A stretch of DNA of 51,577 nucleotides from contig JAAYDO010000135.1 of assembly GCA_012729225.1 (NCBI GenBank), positions 1 through 51,577 on the forward strand. The letters run 5' to 3'. The first letter of the stretch is position 1; each line of letters begins with the position of its first letter. Below the pieces are notes generated by a model, which was given only the letters and a program-made list of their open reading frames with translations, was not told the origin of the DNA and ran no database searches. Both the position numbers and the translations under genes were made by a program. Of this stretch, positions 1 to 10,372 are shown one piece after another. The stretch is from Bacteroidales bacterium (GTDB lineage: Bacteria; Bacteroidota; Bacteroidia; Bacteroidales; Bacteroidaceae).

Positions 1-603
1 CATGAGGTCTGCATCTAAATTCACAGCCCACTCTTGCAGGTGCACCAATGCCATTTTCTTGGCATGTTGCCATTCACCTAACTGAAGCGTGTTGCCACAG
101 ATGGCCAGATATTCTCCTTTTCTCAGTCGAGGTTCGACTACTCGCAGTTGTAGTGTGGAAGAAAACAAAGTGTCGATAGGAGTGTTGTCTTCGGATTTGA
201 CGCCCACACATTCTGTATAGGCAGAGGAGAAAAGAGGTAAGTCCTCTGGGATGGGACGCCACTGGTCACTCAGCATGTATTGATGGGTCACTCCGTCAAA
301 AGTCACTTTGTGAGGGGCTACCTCCCATTCTGTCCACACGAGTTTGCCGTCTCGATACATGGCATACTTGTACTCAAAGCCCCCCCTTCGATACTCAAAG
401 CCTTCCTTTCGCTCGTGGTCGTAGGCATGAACAGTCTGCATGGCCTCCATTTCCATCTCACCTTTCCACGTGTTGCCGTCTTGAGTTTGCAGAGGTAATT
501 CCTCCATCTCATGCTTCTTGCCTTGCGTGTCCACCCTCCATAGTTGCACCCTCAGGTCTTCTCCCCATCGGGTACGATATTCTATGTTGAAAAAAATCTT
601 CAT
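1..603 (-). CDS. malQ: 4-alpha-glucanotransferase with N-terminal CBM20 domains, 5'-end fragment cut by the window edge
   Basis: This reading frame is open from an ATG at 603-601 to the left edge, giving 201 residues with no stop. It starts MKIFFNIEYRTRWGE and has two starch-binding-like modules: one at about residues 1-105, and a second starting near 150 that contains the CBM20 signature GNTLQLGEW. Bacteroidota amylomaltases of the MalQ type carry such paired CBM20 modules in front of a GH77 domain and move alpha-1,4-glucan chains between maltodextrins in the cytoplasm. The GH77 domain itself lies outside the window, so the name rests on the N-terminus. No signal peptide is visible. A short in-frame duplication (GFEYRRGGFEY) coincides with a run of seven G on the coding strand. 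The gene is divergent from the GH43 gene. Confidence 0.75.
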   Translation of the reverse strand, partial: MKIFFNIEYRTRWGEDLRVQLWRVDTQGKKHEMEELPLQTQDGNTWKGEMEMEAMQTVHAYDHERKEGFEYRRGGFEYKYAMYRDGKLVWTEWEVAPHKVTFDGVTHQYMLSDQWRPIPEDLPLFSSAYTECVGVKSEDNTPIDTLFSSTLQLRVVEPRLRKGEYLAICGNTLQLGEWQHAKKMALVHLQEWAVNLDADLM

Positions 604-715
604 CTTGTTGTTCTTTTGTGTGATGGTTGAAAGTGGAAATGAATGATGGTTGAATATGGGAGTCTTCACCGACAACTCTCTCATTCATATGCCTTTCTTT
701 TTCTTCTTTATACTT

Positions 716-749
716 TGCAAAGATACTCCTTTTTTTTTGCATGGTCAAA
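716..749 (-). promoter_or_regulatory. Bacteroidota-type promoter for malQ
   Basis: On the minus strand TTTG (749-746) and TATCTTTG (725-718, followed by CA) are 20 bp apart, matching the Bacteroidota primary sigma consensus. It would start a transcript about 110 bases upstream of the malQ ATG. Confidence 0.7.
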
Positions 750-776
750 GAAAGGCTTCTTTTTTTGTTTAGACAC

Positions 777-874
777 AAAAAAACTCCCCTTTCTCACGAA
801 GGAGGAGTTTTTGCCTTTAATACTAAACTTTTTTTACTAACCTATTTATTATCAATTTTCCTATTGCAAAGTTA
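777..874 (-). ncRNA. Candidate small RNA (promoter-like box plus intrinsic terminator)
   Basis: On the minus strand a TAACTTTG box (874-867) is followed about 55 bases later by a strong hairpin (812-783, CTCCTCCTT pairing with AAAGGGGAG with one mismatch, extended by A/T pairs) that ends in seven U. A transcript from about 860 to 777 would be roughly 85 nt and contains no reading frame. It ends before the separate malQ promoter, so it is either a free-standing small RNA or a terminated malQ leader. No good -33 TTTG lies at the right distance, which keeps confidence low. The rest of the 604-1150 gap holds only promoters. Confidence 0.3.
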
Positions 875-1055
875 CGAACTTCTGTGCAAGAAGGCTTTCT
901 GACACAGTTCATTTGTTTTTGTTTATGTTACATTTCTCGACTTTCTTCTTGCCGTTAGTCGTGGGAAAACCACAAATGATACATTTTTTATCAGAAATGT
1001 ATCAAAATTCATAATTTACGAAACATGAGAGAAAGTCCTCCTTTCCTTTTTTGTC

Positions 1056-1065
1056 TATCTTTGCA
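1056..1065 (+). promoter_or_regulatory. -7 box of a promoter for the GH43 / GH10-CE1 operon
   Basis: TATCTTTGCA lies 85 bp before the GH43 start codon. No clear TTTG is seen 19-21 bp upstream, which would fit a promoter that needs an activator such as the hybrid two-component regulator in this window (inference). Confidence 0.6.
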
Positions 1066-1150
1066 GATGAATCCTTTTTCTTAAAAGGGAAACAATGGAT
1101 TCTACACGACAAACTTTTTATTCAAACTAAAACCTCTTGTAATAACTAAC

Positions 1151-2719
1151 ATGAGAAAATTACTATCTCTATTGTGCTTTTTTGTCACTTTGATGGCATC
1201 AGCTCAAACGATTCAAGTAAAAAATCCATTCATCTGGGCAGATACCCCTGACCCAGATATTATCCGTGTGGGTGACTATTATTATTTGGTCACTACCACC
1301 ATGCATGTCTTCCCTGGCGGTCCTATTATGAGAAGTACCGACCTCGTGCATTGGGAGACAGTGTCCTATCTCTTTGATGAGATAAAGGATACTCCTCGCT
1401 ACGACATGCAGGAGGGTACGGTCTATGGCCGTGGGCAGTGGGCTACATCCCTTCGTTACAACAATGGCACTTTTTGGGCTCTCTTTGTGGCAAACGACGA
1501 GCCACATAGGTCAATGGTTTTCAAGACTGATGACCCAGCCAAGGGCTGGACGCTCCATAGCCGTCTTCCTGCCTACCACGACTCTTCTCTCTTCTTTGAC
1601 GATGATGGTCGTGTCTATGTGTTCTCGGGCAGCGGAGACATTAATCTTGTGGAGTTGAACCCTGATCTCACAGGTGAGAAAGAGGGTGGAATCCGTAAGC
1701 GACTCGAACTGAAAGGTCGCCCACAGGGACTTCATGAGGGTAGCCGTGTCATCAAGCATGATGGTATGTACTATCTTCTCTGCATCTCTTGGCCTAATAC
1801 GGGCAGACAGGAAATCTGCTATCGCAGCAAGAACATTGAAGGTCCTTACGACTCCAAAGTTATCCTCAAGAGCCAGTTTGGTGGTTTCAACTATGCCGGT
1901 CAGGGTACTATCGTGGATGGGAAGCATGGTGAATGGTATGGTGTGATGTTCCAGGACCGCAATGGTGTGGGACGTGTGCTCACCATCGAACCTTGCTCTT
2001 GGATTGATGGCTGGCCTATGCTTGGCACAAATGGCGATGGCATCATCCCTGAGACGGTGACGCTTGATGGCAACTGTGAGTGTCATAAAGAACCTGCTCT
2101 TGCCGTCATAGAGAAGGATTATCAGTGGAATCACAACCCAATCAAGGCTGACATTACTACTGAGACAGGTAGTCTCACCAAGCCTGGTCACAAGGTTTCT
2201 CTCAAGACTTCTGTGTTGGCAAACAGCATCTTCAATGCCCGCAATACCATCACTTGGCGTACATGGGGGCCTACTTGTTCTGATACAATATGTATTGATG
2301 CCAAGAAGATGAAAGAAGGAGATTGTGCTGGTTTTGCAGCATTTAATGGTGATTCTGGTATTCTTACAATTAAACTAAACGGTGGTAAGTATAGTCTAAC
2401 GATGAGTGAGGAGAGTGTCAAACTGTCTGGAGGCAAGAAGGAAATCACTGATGTGGTGGCGAAAGAGGTGGAGACTGTGACGCTTCCAAAGGGTAAAATA
2501 GGAAAGATCTATCTGCGTATAGATGGTGATTTCAACCCTGGTCGAGACAGAGCGAACTTCTACTACAGTCTGGATGGAAAGACCTACACGCAGATTGGAA
2601 CGAAAGACTATCGAATGATTTTCGACTTCTCACGCCTCTTTATGGGCACTCGCTATGCTGCTTTCTACTATCCTACCAAGAATGTGGGTGGTCAGATCTC
2701 TCTTGAGTTGAAGAACTAA
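1151..2719 (+). CDS. Secreted glycoside hydrolase family 43 protein (beta-xylosidase / arabinofuranosidase type)
   Basis: A 522-residue protein with a signal peptide (about 1-18, cleavage after ASA). The five-bladed GH43 domain spans about 22-320, with the three expected acidic residues: base Asp34 in DTPDPDII, the pKa-modulating Asp144 in HDSSLFF, and the acid Glu196 in LHEGSR. Residues from about 335 to the end form the beta-sandwich C-terminal domain often seen in GH43 xylosidases (WRTWGPTC, FAAFNGDSG). The family removes xylose or arabinose from xylan and its oligosaccharides; which sugar is taken here cannot be read from sequence. It lies 67 bp upstream of the GH10-CE1 gene and is probably co-transcribed, pointing to arabinoxylan breakdown in the periplasm or at the surface. 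Confidence 0.88.
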   Translation: MRKLLSLLCFFVTLMASAQTIQVKNPFIWADTPDPDIIRVGDYYYLVTTTMHVFPGGPIMRSTDLVHWETVSYLFDEIKDTPRYDMQEGTVYGRGQWATSLRYNNGTFWALFVANDEPHRSMVFKTDDPAKGWTLHSRLPAYHDSSLFFDDDGRVYVFSGSGDINLVELNPDLTGEKEGGIRKRLELKGRPQGLHEGSRVIKHDGMYYLLCISWPNTGRQEICYRSKNIEGPYDSKVILKSQFGGFNYAGQGTIVDGKHGEWYGVMFQDRNGVGRVLTIEPCSWIDGWPMLGTNGDGIIPETVTLDGNCECHKEPALAVIEKDYQWNHNPIKADITTETGSLTKPGHKVSLKTSVLANSIFNARNTITWRTWGPTCSDTICIDAKKMKEGDCAGFAAFNGDSGILTIKLNGGKYSLTMSEESVKLSGGKKEITDVVAKEVETVTLPKGKIGKIYLRIDGDFNPGRDRANFYYSLDGKTYTQIGTKDYRMIFDFSRLFMGTRYAAFYYPTKNVGGQISLELKN

Positions 2720-2783
2720 CGTGGAGGCATAGAAAACTACACATACACATTATATATAATATTACCTAACGTTTAAAAACTGA

Positions 2784-4955
<2,172 letters not shown>

Positions 4956-5005
4956 AACATTTGTGGCGAGGGTGCTCTTTAGTCCCCTCGCTACATCAAT
5001 ATAAT

Positions 5006-5041
5006 AGAGTTCCGAGAGCCTTATAAGGTTCTTGGAACTCT
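5006..5041 (+). terminator. Long hairpin terminator after the GH43 / GH10-CE1 operon
   Basis: AGAGTTCCGAGAGCCTTA pairs over 18 positions (two G-U) with the following TAAGGTTCTTGGAACTCT. It starts 50 bp after the stop codon and is followed by a T-rich stretch. Confidence 0.8.
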
Positions 5042-5251
5042 ATTGTTGTTTGTTGAAGAAAAGTGAAAATTGGAAATGGACAAAAATACAATATCTCCAG
5101 TGGAACACGTCCATTCGGTATGAGACAGAGTGTGATGCCTCTTGCCAAGTGTTAGATTTCCCACTCAAGAATGTAGCATGGAGAAAAAATCACCAAATAC
5201 ACGTTCCGCAAAAATCACAAAAAGGGCATTGTTGGCATGGAATGCTTGCGC

Positions 5252-5383
5252 TTGTTCCTGTCTCGGTCTCCATTTCCTGCCCACATCCCTTCATGACGCA
5301 TCAGAAAAAGATAGCGGAATTATCTCGAAGGCATCTCGAAGGCGTCTCGAAGGCATCTCGAAGGCTCGCAGAAGCATGGGGAG
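5252..5383 (+). repeat. Dispersed intergenic element, copy 1, with 11-bp repeats
   Basis: This segment is clearly related to the reverse complement of 31324-31446. Shared blocks include CACATCCCTTCATG, CAGAAAAAG versus CAAGAAAAAG, GGAATTATCT, and CTCGCAGAAGCATGGGGA. Its right half holds four 11-bp units of the type TCTCGAAGGCA (two in the other copy). No protein reading is shared. Confidence 0.75.
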
Positions 5384-5420
5384 ATCATGTTTGCCACAAG
5401 GGGCTGTTCCCCTTTTTTTA

Positions 5421-5647
5421 TTTCATGTTTCATCTCTGATGTTTTCATGTTTCATGCCAGATGTGTTCATATTCCATATCTGATGTTTCCACGTTTCATC
5501 TCTGATGTTTTCATATTTCATCTCTGATGTGTTCATATTCCATCTCTGATGTTTCCATATTCCATCTCTGATGTTTTCATATTCCATCTCTGATGTTTTC
5601 ATATTTCATGTCAGATGTTTCCACGTCTCACGTCTGATGAATGTGAA
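5421..5647 (+). repeat. 22-bp tandem repeat array, nine units plus partial ends
   Basis: Units start at 5428, 5450, 5472, 5494, 5516, 5538, 5560, 5582 and 5604, each close to TTTCATCTCTGATG followed by TTTTCATA, with scattered substitutions and no indels. A degenerate unit starts at 5626. 22 is not a multiple of three, so the array does not encode a repeat protein in one frame. The remaining bases of the 4956-6061 gap (5042-5251, 5648-5870) show nothing else recognisable. Confidence 0.9.
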
Positions 5648-5872
5648 TGTGCGAATGCCTCTTGATGCTCGGGTGGAGTTTGTGCTTGTGAATCATGCGA
5701 GTTCAACACGAGAAACACACGCTTGGATAAAAGATGATGTTTATTCCAAACTGGAGTATGAAATAGACGCTATTGCTACGAAAAAACACGAAAAAACACT
5801 GTTTGCACCTGAAATGTAACCTAGTTGAAAGTTTATGTAACAAGAAAAAAAACGTGTCTCGTTCAACCTTAT

Positions 5873-5881
5873 TACCTTTGC
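5873..5881 (+). promoter_or_regulatory. -7 box of the promoter for the 1206-residue secreted protein
   Basis: TACCTTTGC lies about 180 bp upstream of the start codon, implying a leader of about 175 nt. No good TTTG is found at the -33 position. Confidence 0.5.
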
Positions 5882-6061
5882 AACGACTAAACCATTTATT
5901 ATTTGACCAAAAGCCTGAGCCTTATCAAACCAGAAACAACAGGAGACTTTAGACTTGGCCTATATAATAATGTGTGAGACACATGACAGATGTGCTTCAT
6001 GCAATAGCCGATACGAAACGAGATTATTAATTATATTTTCTAACCAAAACAAATTCTCATT

Positions 6062-9000
6062 ATGAAGAAATTCAACTTACTGTTTGTTGTTGGTATGGTC
6101 AGTGCTCTTCCTGCACTTGCCCAGACTAACATTTTGACAATGGGCTTTGAGGATGGAGATAAGTCTCCTGAACCATCACCCACACAGTATGCATTGTCTC
6201 CAAACTACAACGCAAACAACACCGTTGCAGACTGGGTCAATGTGAAGGAAACCGACAACTGGAACGACAAGTCTTCTGGTGCTCACACTGGCGAATACTG
6301 CTTCGTGGCAGAAAACGCAGGTGCTAAGGGTTACTCTTGGGACCGTGGTCTTAAGTTCGGTCTTGGCGAACTCAAGCTCGAAACCCCTTATCGTGTCAGC
6401 TTCTGGGTAAAGGCTGATCCTACTTGTACTTATACCAATGACGCAGGCACGCAGGTGACTGAAGACACAGAGATGACCTCATGGCTCTCTAAGGGTATGG
6501 AAAACTTTGACCTTGCATTCCCTGATCCAACCAATAATGGTAATGGTATTGGTCTCAGTGCAATGAAGGGATTCACTGGCGAATGGCAACGTGTTTCATT
6601 TGTAACATACAACCCAACTCGTGAATATGTTAAGTCTATTGTGGATGGTCGCTCATGGGTAGGTAATGCCACATTCCCAGCGAAGTTTGGTGGTGCAGGC
6701 GAAACCTACAAGTCACACTTCCAGGATGAGATTCCTGAAATGTACTTCTTCATTGCCAACCTCTACAGCCCTGCTACATATTATATAGACGACATTTCTG
6801 TTGATGAAAATGTAACAGTGAAGGATGTGCTCTTCGGTACTGAAATCATCAAGATCAATTTCGGTTGGAAGAACAATATCTCCACCCTTGCAAAAGCAAA
6901 TCAGGGCACAATCTCGCTGGATCCTTCTCAGGTCACAGTTACTGTTGATGGAACAGAGGCTGAAGTAAGCTATTTCGAAGGAAAGGAAGATGGCTGCCTC
7001 TACATCTTCATGGCTGAGGCTATCGAGGGTGAAGACGTGACAGTCAGCTTCAAGGGTGATGAGAGAATCATCTATACTTCTCAGCTTCGTCCTACAGCAG
7101 ACACTGGCGAAAACGTGGCTGTGCTTCCATTCTCTAACGAGAAGGCAATCAAGGTGAGCGATGAAGAAGTTGATGCTGTTGCATTGGCATGGGGCTCTCC
7201 TGTCATGAAGTCTTCAACTCCAGAGAACAAGTCATTCAACCTCACCCCAGAGGATGTGAAGACCATTACTGTTACATACTCTGCACCAATCGAGATCAAG
7301 AATGCTAAGGCAGTTCTCAAGCGTGGTGTGAAGACTGTTGAGTCATTCGGTGGTCAGACAATGGAACTCTCTGAAGATGCTCGAACCATCACATTCAATG
7401 TCACTTCTACAGACCTCGTGGACGGTTCTTACACACTTGAAATATCTAATGTTCAGAACTCTCTCGGCGACTATGCAGAGAATGCAACAGTGCTTGAGTT
7501 CGAGCTTGGTGGTTCTGCTCAGGGTGGAGAGGCTGTTGAGGCTTACAGACTTGACATGACAGATCTTGGTGCAAACTCACTCCCAATGGGTTGGAGCGGT
7601 ACATCTGACAACTCTGACCGCGAGGCTAAGGGTGCTCCTTCTACAGGTCTTTCCGGTGCTCCACGTATCATGGGCGACAACACAAAGGCTAATCAGGGTA
7701 TCTACTGGGGTGCTCGTGGTGGTTCTGCTGGTGTGCTCGCATTTGGTAAGTATGCTGCTGAAGCTTCTATCGGAGGTCAGCTTCCTGCCGACATTCTCCC
7801 AGAAGAGGCTCTCCATCTTACTGCTGGTCCTCAGCTCCTCACTTTCAAGAATGCATCTTGGGACTCTGCTTCAGGCAATGTTTATGCAGTGAAGGTTTGC
7901 AACGCAGAAGGTGAAGAAATCTTCTCAAAGACAGAAATTACTCCTACAGAGACAATTGGTCAAGGCCCTGCAGACGGCGTCATCACTCTTAGCGAGTTTG
8001 AGTTTGAAGTTCCTGAAGATGGTTACTACTATGTACAGTTCGATGGAAATACAGGTTGGGCATGCTGGTTGCTCACTTCATTATCTGTGACAGCAAAACC
8101 TGAATCTTCTTCTGGTTACTACAACAAGGCTCTTGCTGACGCTATCGCATCTGCTGAATCTGTTCTTGCTGCTAATGCAGACGAGAAGTATGACGGAGAC
8201 TCTAAGACGGCTCTCGCTAGCGAAATCGAAAAGCAGAAGAATGCTAAGTACACCAGCCCATCACAGGTTGAGGCTGCTGTGGCTGCTCTCAATGCGGCTG
8301 CCAATGCATTGTCAAGCCGTGCTACCAACTACAACGACTTCGTAAACAACTTCGCATCTGCCAAGAGCAAGTATGAAGACCTTGCAGAAAAGTATAAGAC
8401 TACTGATGTGGCAAAGGCTACAGAAAAGGCCATTGCACAGTATGATAATGTAGATCCTAAGTCTCTCAACGATGCTGAACTTGCTACTGCTGCTGCTGCA
8501 GTGAAGAATCTCCCAGGTCTTATCGACAACGTGGTTACTGTGACAGGTATTGTGACTAAGCGTGCTCAGCTTGCAAGCGAATTGGCAGCAAGTGTAGGTG
8601 ATGAAGAGTCTCTTGATTATCTTGACGCTCTTGCTTCTGACGATACAGGCATCATCAACAATGCCAACATTCGCACTACTGCACAGATCTACTCTCTCCT
8701 TGGTGACGACAGAACTGCTCTCGAAGTCTTGAAGGTGGCATCTTACGACACAAGCATTACCAACGAGGATTTTGATGAAACAGATCCAGAGCAGCAGGCT
8801 ACTCACGACGAGAATGGTCACCCACTCATCGTCAATGGTGTCAACTTCTCAGGCTATGTGAAGAATCCTAACTTCTACACATACCAGACTAACTTCGACG
8901 GTGGCTCAATGAGCGAGACTACATTCCCTGGTTGGACATGGGAGCCTGCTAAGTCTGTTGATGATGAAGGCAATGAGACTACAATTGGTTCTGCTAAGCC

Positions 9001-9682
9001 AGCCAACAACTGGACAAGCACAACTCCAACAGAGACAAATCCTGTTGTCACTGCTGCTCTCAATGCTTATGGTGCTTCTGCAGAGTACAAGATTTCTCAG
9101 GTTGTTGAGAATCTCCCTGTAGGTATCTATGACATCATCATTGGTACTCGTACAGGTACAAATACCTATACTCCTGAGGCTGCAGAAGGAGAAGAGGCAG
9201 AGTCAATCCTTCAGATTTACAATGCTCAGAATCCTGACACAGGCATTTGGGACAAGTACATCTTCGCTCAGGTGGATGATGAAGAGCCTATGATGGCCCC
9301 ATTCGCTTATGGTGCAACCAACTTCGAGGGTCTCAACACTTACCTCCGCAAGGTGAAGATCACCAAGCCTGGTCAGAAACTCACTATTGGTGCTGTAGAG
9401 AACTACACTTCTGGTTTGGCAGTGAAGGGTGCTGATGCAATGGAATACTGGGATACCAACACTTACGTGAAGAATGCCAAGATCTATTTCGTTAATCCTG
9501 ATCCAACCTTCGACTATGCTAAGGCTGCCGCAGACCTTAATGCAGAGATTACTACTGACATTAAGAGTTTCGAGGCTCCAGCAGTCAAGACTGGTGCTGC
9601 TTACAACCTCTCAGGCCAGAAGGTCGGTGCAGAATACAAGGGCATCGTTATTATCAACGGCAAGAAGATTCTGCGTAAGTAA
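6062..9682 (+). CDS. Large secreted multidomain protein, probably carbohydrate-binding
   Basis: A 1206-residue exported protein (signal peptide ending ALAQ, about residue 21). Visible regions are an N-terminal jelly-roll-like segment (about 25-250, ending in YYIDDISV as in CBM4/9-like folds), an Ig-like stretch (about 380-485), a second jelly-roll-like region (about 490-680), an Ala/Lys-rich helical segment resembling FIVAR modules (about 690-860), a further beta-rich region (about 930-1160), and a short C-terminal tail (YNLSGQKVGAEYKGIVI). I see no catalytic motif. Position between the xylanase genes and the regulator suggests a xylan-binding surface protein, but that is inference. The tail is shared with the GH10 protein at 25915-28464, suggesting a common export or anchoring route. 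It is monocistronic, with a terminator behind it. Confidence 0.7.
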   Translation: MKKFNLLFVVGMVSALPALAQTNILTMGFEDGDKSPEPSPTQYALSPNYNANNTVADWVNVKETDNWNDKSSGAHTGEYCFVAENAGAKGYSWDRGLKFGLGELKLETPYRVSFWVKADPTCTYTNDAGTQVTEDTEMTSWLSKGMENFDLAFPDPTNNGNGIGLSAMKGFTGEWQRVSFVTYNPTREYVKSIVDGRSWVGNATFPAKFGGAGETYKSHFQDEIPEMYFFIANLYSPATYYIDDISVDENVTVKDVLFGTEIIKINFGWKNNISTLAKANQGTISLDPSQVTVTVDGTEAEVSYFEGKEDGCLYIFMAEAIEGEDVTVSFKGDERIIYTSQLRPTADTGENVAVLPFSNEKAIKVSDEEVDAVALAWGSPVMKSSTPENKSFNLTPEDVKTITVTYSAPIEIKNAKAVLKRGVKTVESFGGQTMELSEDARTITFNVTSTDLVDGSYTLEISNVQNSLGDYAENATVLEFELGGSAQGGEAVEAYRLDMTDLGANSLPMGWSGTSDNSDREAKGAPSTGLSGAPRIMGDNTKANQGIYWGARGGSAGVLAFGKYAAEASIGGQLPADILPEEALHLTAGPQLLTFKNASWDSASGNVYAVKVCNAEGEEIFSKTEITPTETIGQGPADGVITLSEFEFEVPEDGYYYVQFDGNTGWACWLLTSLSVTAKPESSSGYYNKALADAIASAESVLAANADEKYDGDSKTALASEIEKQKNAKYTSPSQVEAAVAALNAAANALSSRATNYNDFVNNFASAKSKYEDLAEKYKTTDVAKATEKAIAQYDNVDPKSLNDAELATAAAAVKNLPGLIDNVVTVTGIVTKRAQLASELAASVGDEESLDYLDALASDDTGIINNANIRTTAQIYSLLGDDRTALEVLKVASYDTSITNEDFDETDPEQQATHDENGHPLIVNGVNFSGYVKNPNFYTYQTNFDGGSMSETTFPGWTWEPAKSVDDEGNETTIGSAKPANNWTSTTPTETNPVVTAALNAYGASAEYKISQVVENLPVGIYDIIIGTRTGTNTYTPEAAEGEEAESILQIYNAQNPDTGIWDKYIFAQVDDEEPMMAPFAYGATNFEGLNTYLRKVKITKPGQKLTIGAVENYTSGLAVKGADAMEYWDTNTYVKNAKIYFVNPDPTFDYAKAAADLNAEITTDIKSFEAPAVKTGAAYNLSGQKVGAEYKGIVIINGKKILRK

Positions 9683-9789
9683 TCATTATCTCAAGTTTGC
9701 TTGAGGATGACTAAAGATAAGAACATGAAGTAAAGTTCAATGTTCTATCCACGCAAGTAATTTATTTGCAATCTAACTAAATAGAAGAA

Positions 9790-9826
9790 GGGGCAAGTCG
9801 ATAGAGACTTGCCCCTCTTCATTTTT
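9790..9826 (+). terminator. Intrinsic terminator
   Basis: GGGGCAAGTC (9790-9799) and GACTTGCCCC (9806-9815) form a perfect 10-bp stem with a 6-nt loop, followed by TCTTCATTTTT. Confidence 0.85.
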
Positions 9827-9917
9827 CATATTCTTGGTGCACGGGTTCAGCATCAGACAACGTGAGTTTGATGGAATCCCCATGCTCTGTTCCTGCTATG
9901 AGAGGCGAAGTGAAAAG

Positions 9918-10088
9918 TAAATGTGTGTGTGAATGCAATAGTGTGATTTCCACTCAATTAGCCGTTTTATGTGACCAGAGCATTCTTCGTGCTCCAACGC
10001 ACCATTGTTCAAGTGCCAATGCACAATGGTTCAAGTGCCCATGAATAATTGTTCGAAGACCAACGAACCATGCGTGCGTTTTTGTCCT
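9918..10088 (+). repeat. Dispersed 22-bp-unit element, copy A
   Basis: Three 22-bp units (9994-10015, 10016-10037, 10038-10059; pattern CCAAYGMACMATKSTTCAAG) are followed by the conserved cap CGAACCATGCGTGCGTTTTT starting in the unit at 10060. The left arm (from about 9918, GTGTGTGTGAATG) and the cap recur in copies at 25431-25600 and, inverted, 38549-38745. It occupies most of the 9683-10372 gap; 10089-10298 shows nothing else I recognise. Confidence 0.8.
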
Positions 10089-10298
10089 TATAAATATCTT
10101 CTAAATCCATCGAACTTGCGTGAAAATAAAACAATGTTTCATGCTTGGTCAAAATGCTTTGTTTCCGATTCGTCTCTACGAATAGAGTTTGGCGGCTTCG
10201 CTGATGATAAATGATGGACGATAGATTGGTTTTGGATAAAAGCATCTGCATTTCTTTGCCATGTTTGTTTTGCAAAAGAGCAGTTTTTAGATGTTTTT

Positions 10299-10331
10299 TT
10301 TGTTGTTTATATCTTTTTCCCTATCTTTGCA
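10299..10331 (+). promoter_or_regulatory. Promoter of the hybrid two-component regulator
   Basis: TTTG (10299-10302) and TATCTTTG (10322-10329) are 19 bp apart, a perfect Bacteroidota promoter, about 43 bp upstream of the start codon. Confidence 0.8.
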
Positions 10332-10372
10332 CACGATATGAGCGACTTTACGCTCTTAGCTAACTGGCAGGA

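Noticed and set aside
5421-5647. CRISPR array
   Set aside because: Units are contiguous with no unique spacers, and no cas genes are present.
5032-5819. Three overlapping plus-strand frames across the repeat region
   Set aside because: They translate a terminator, the dispersed element and the 22-bp array (period not divisible by three), in competing frames without family resemblance.
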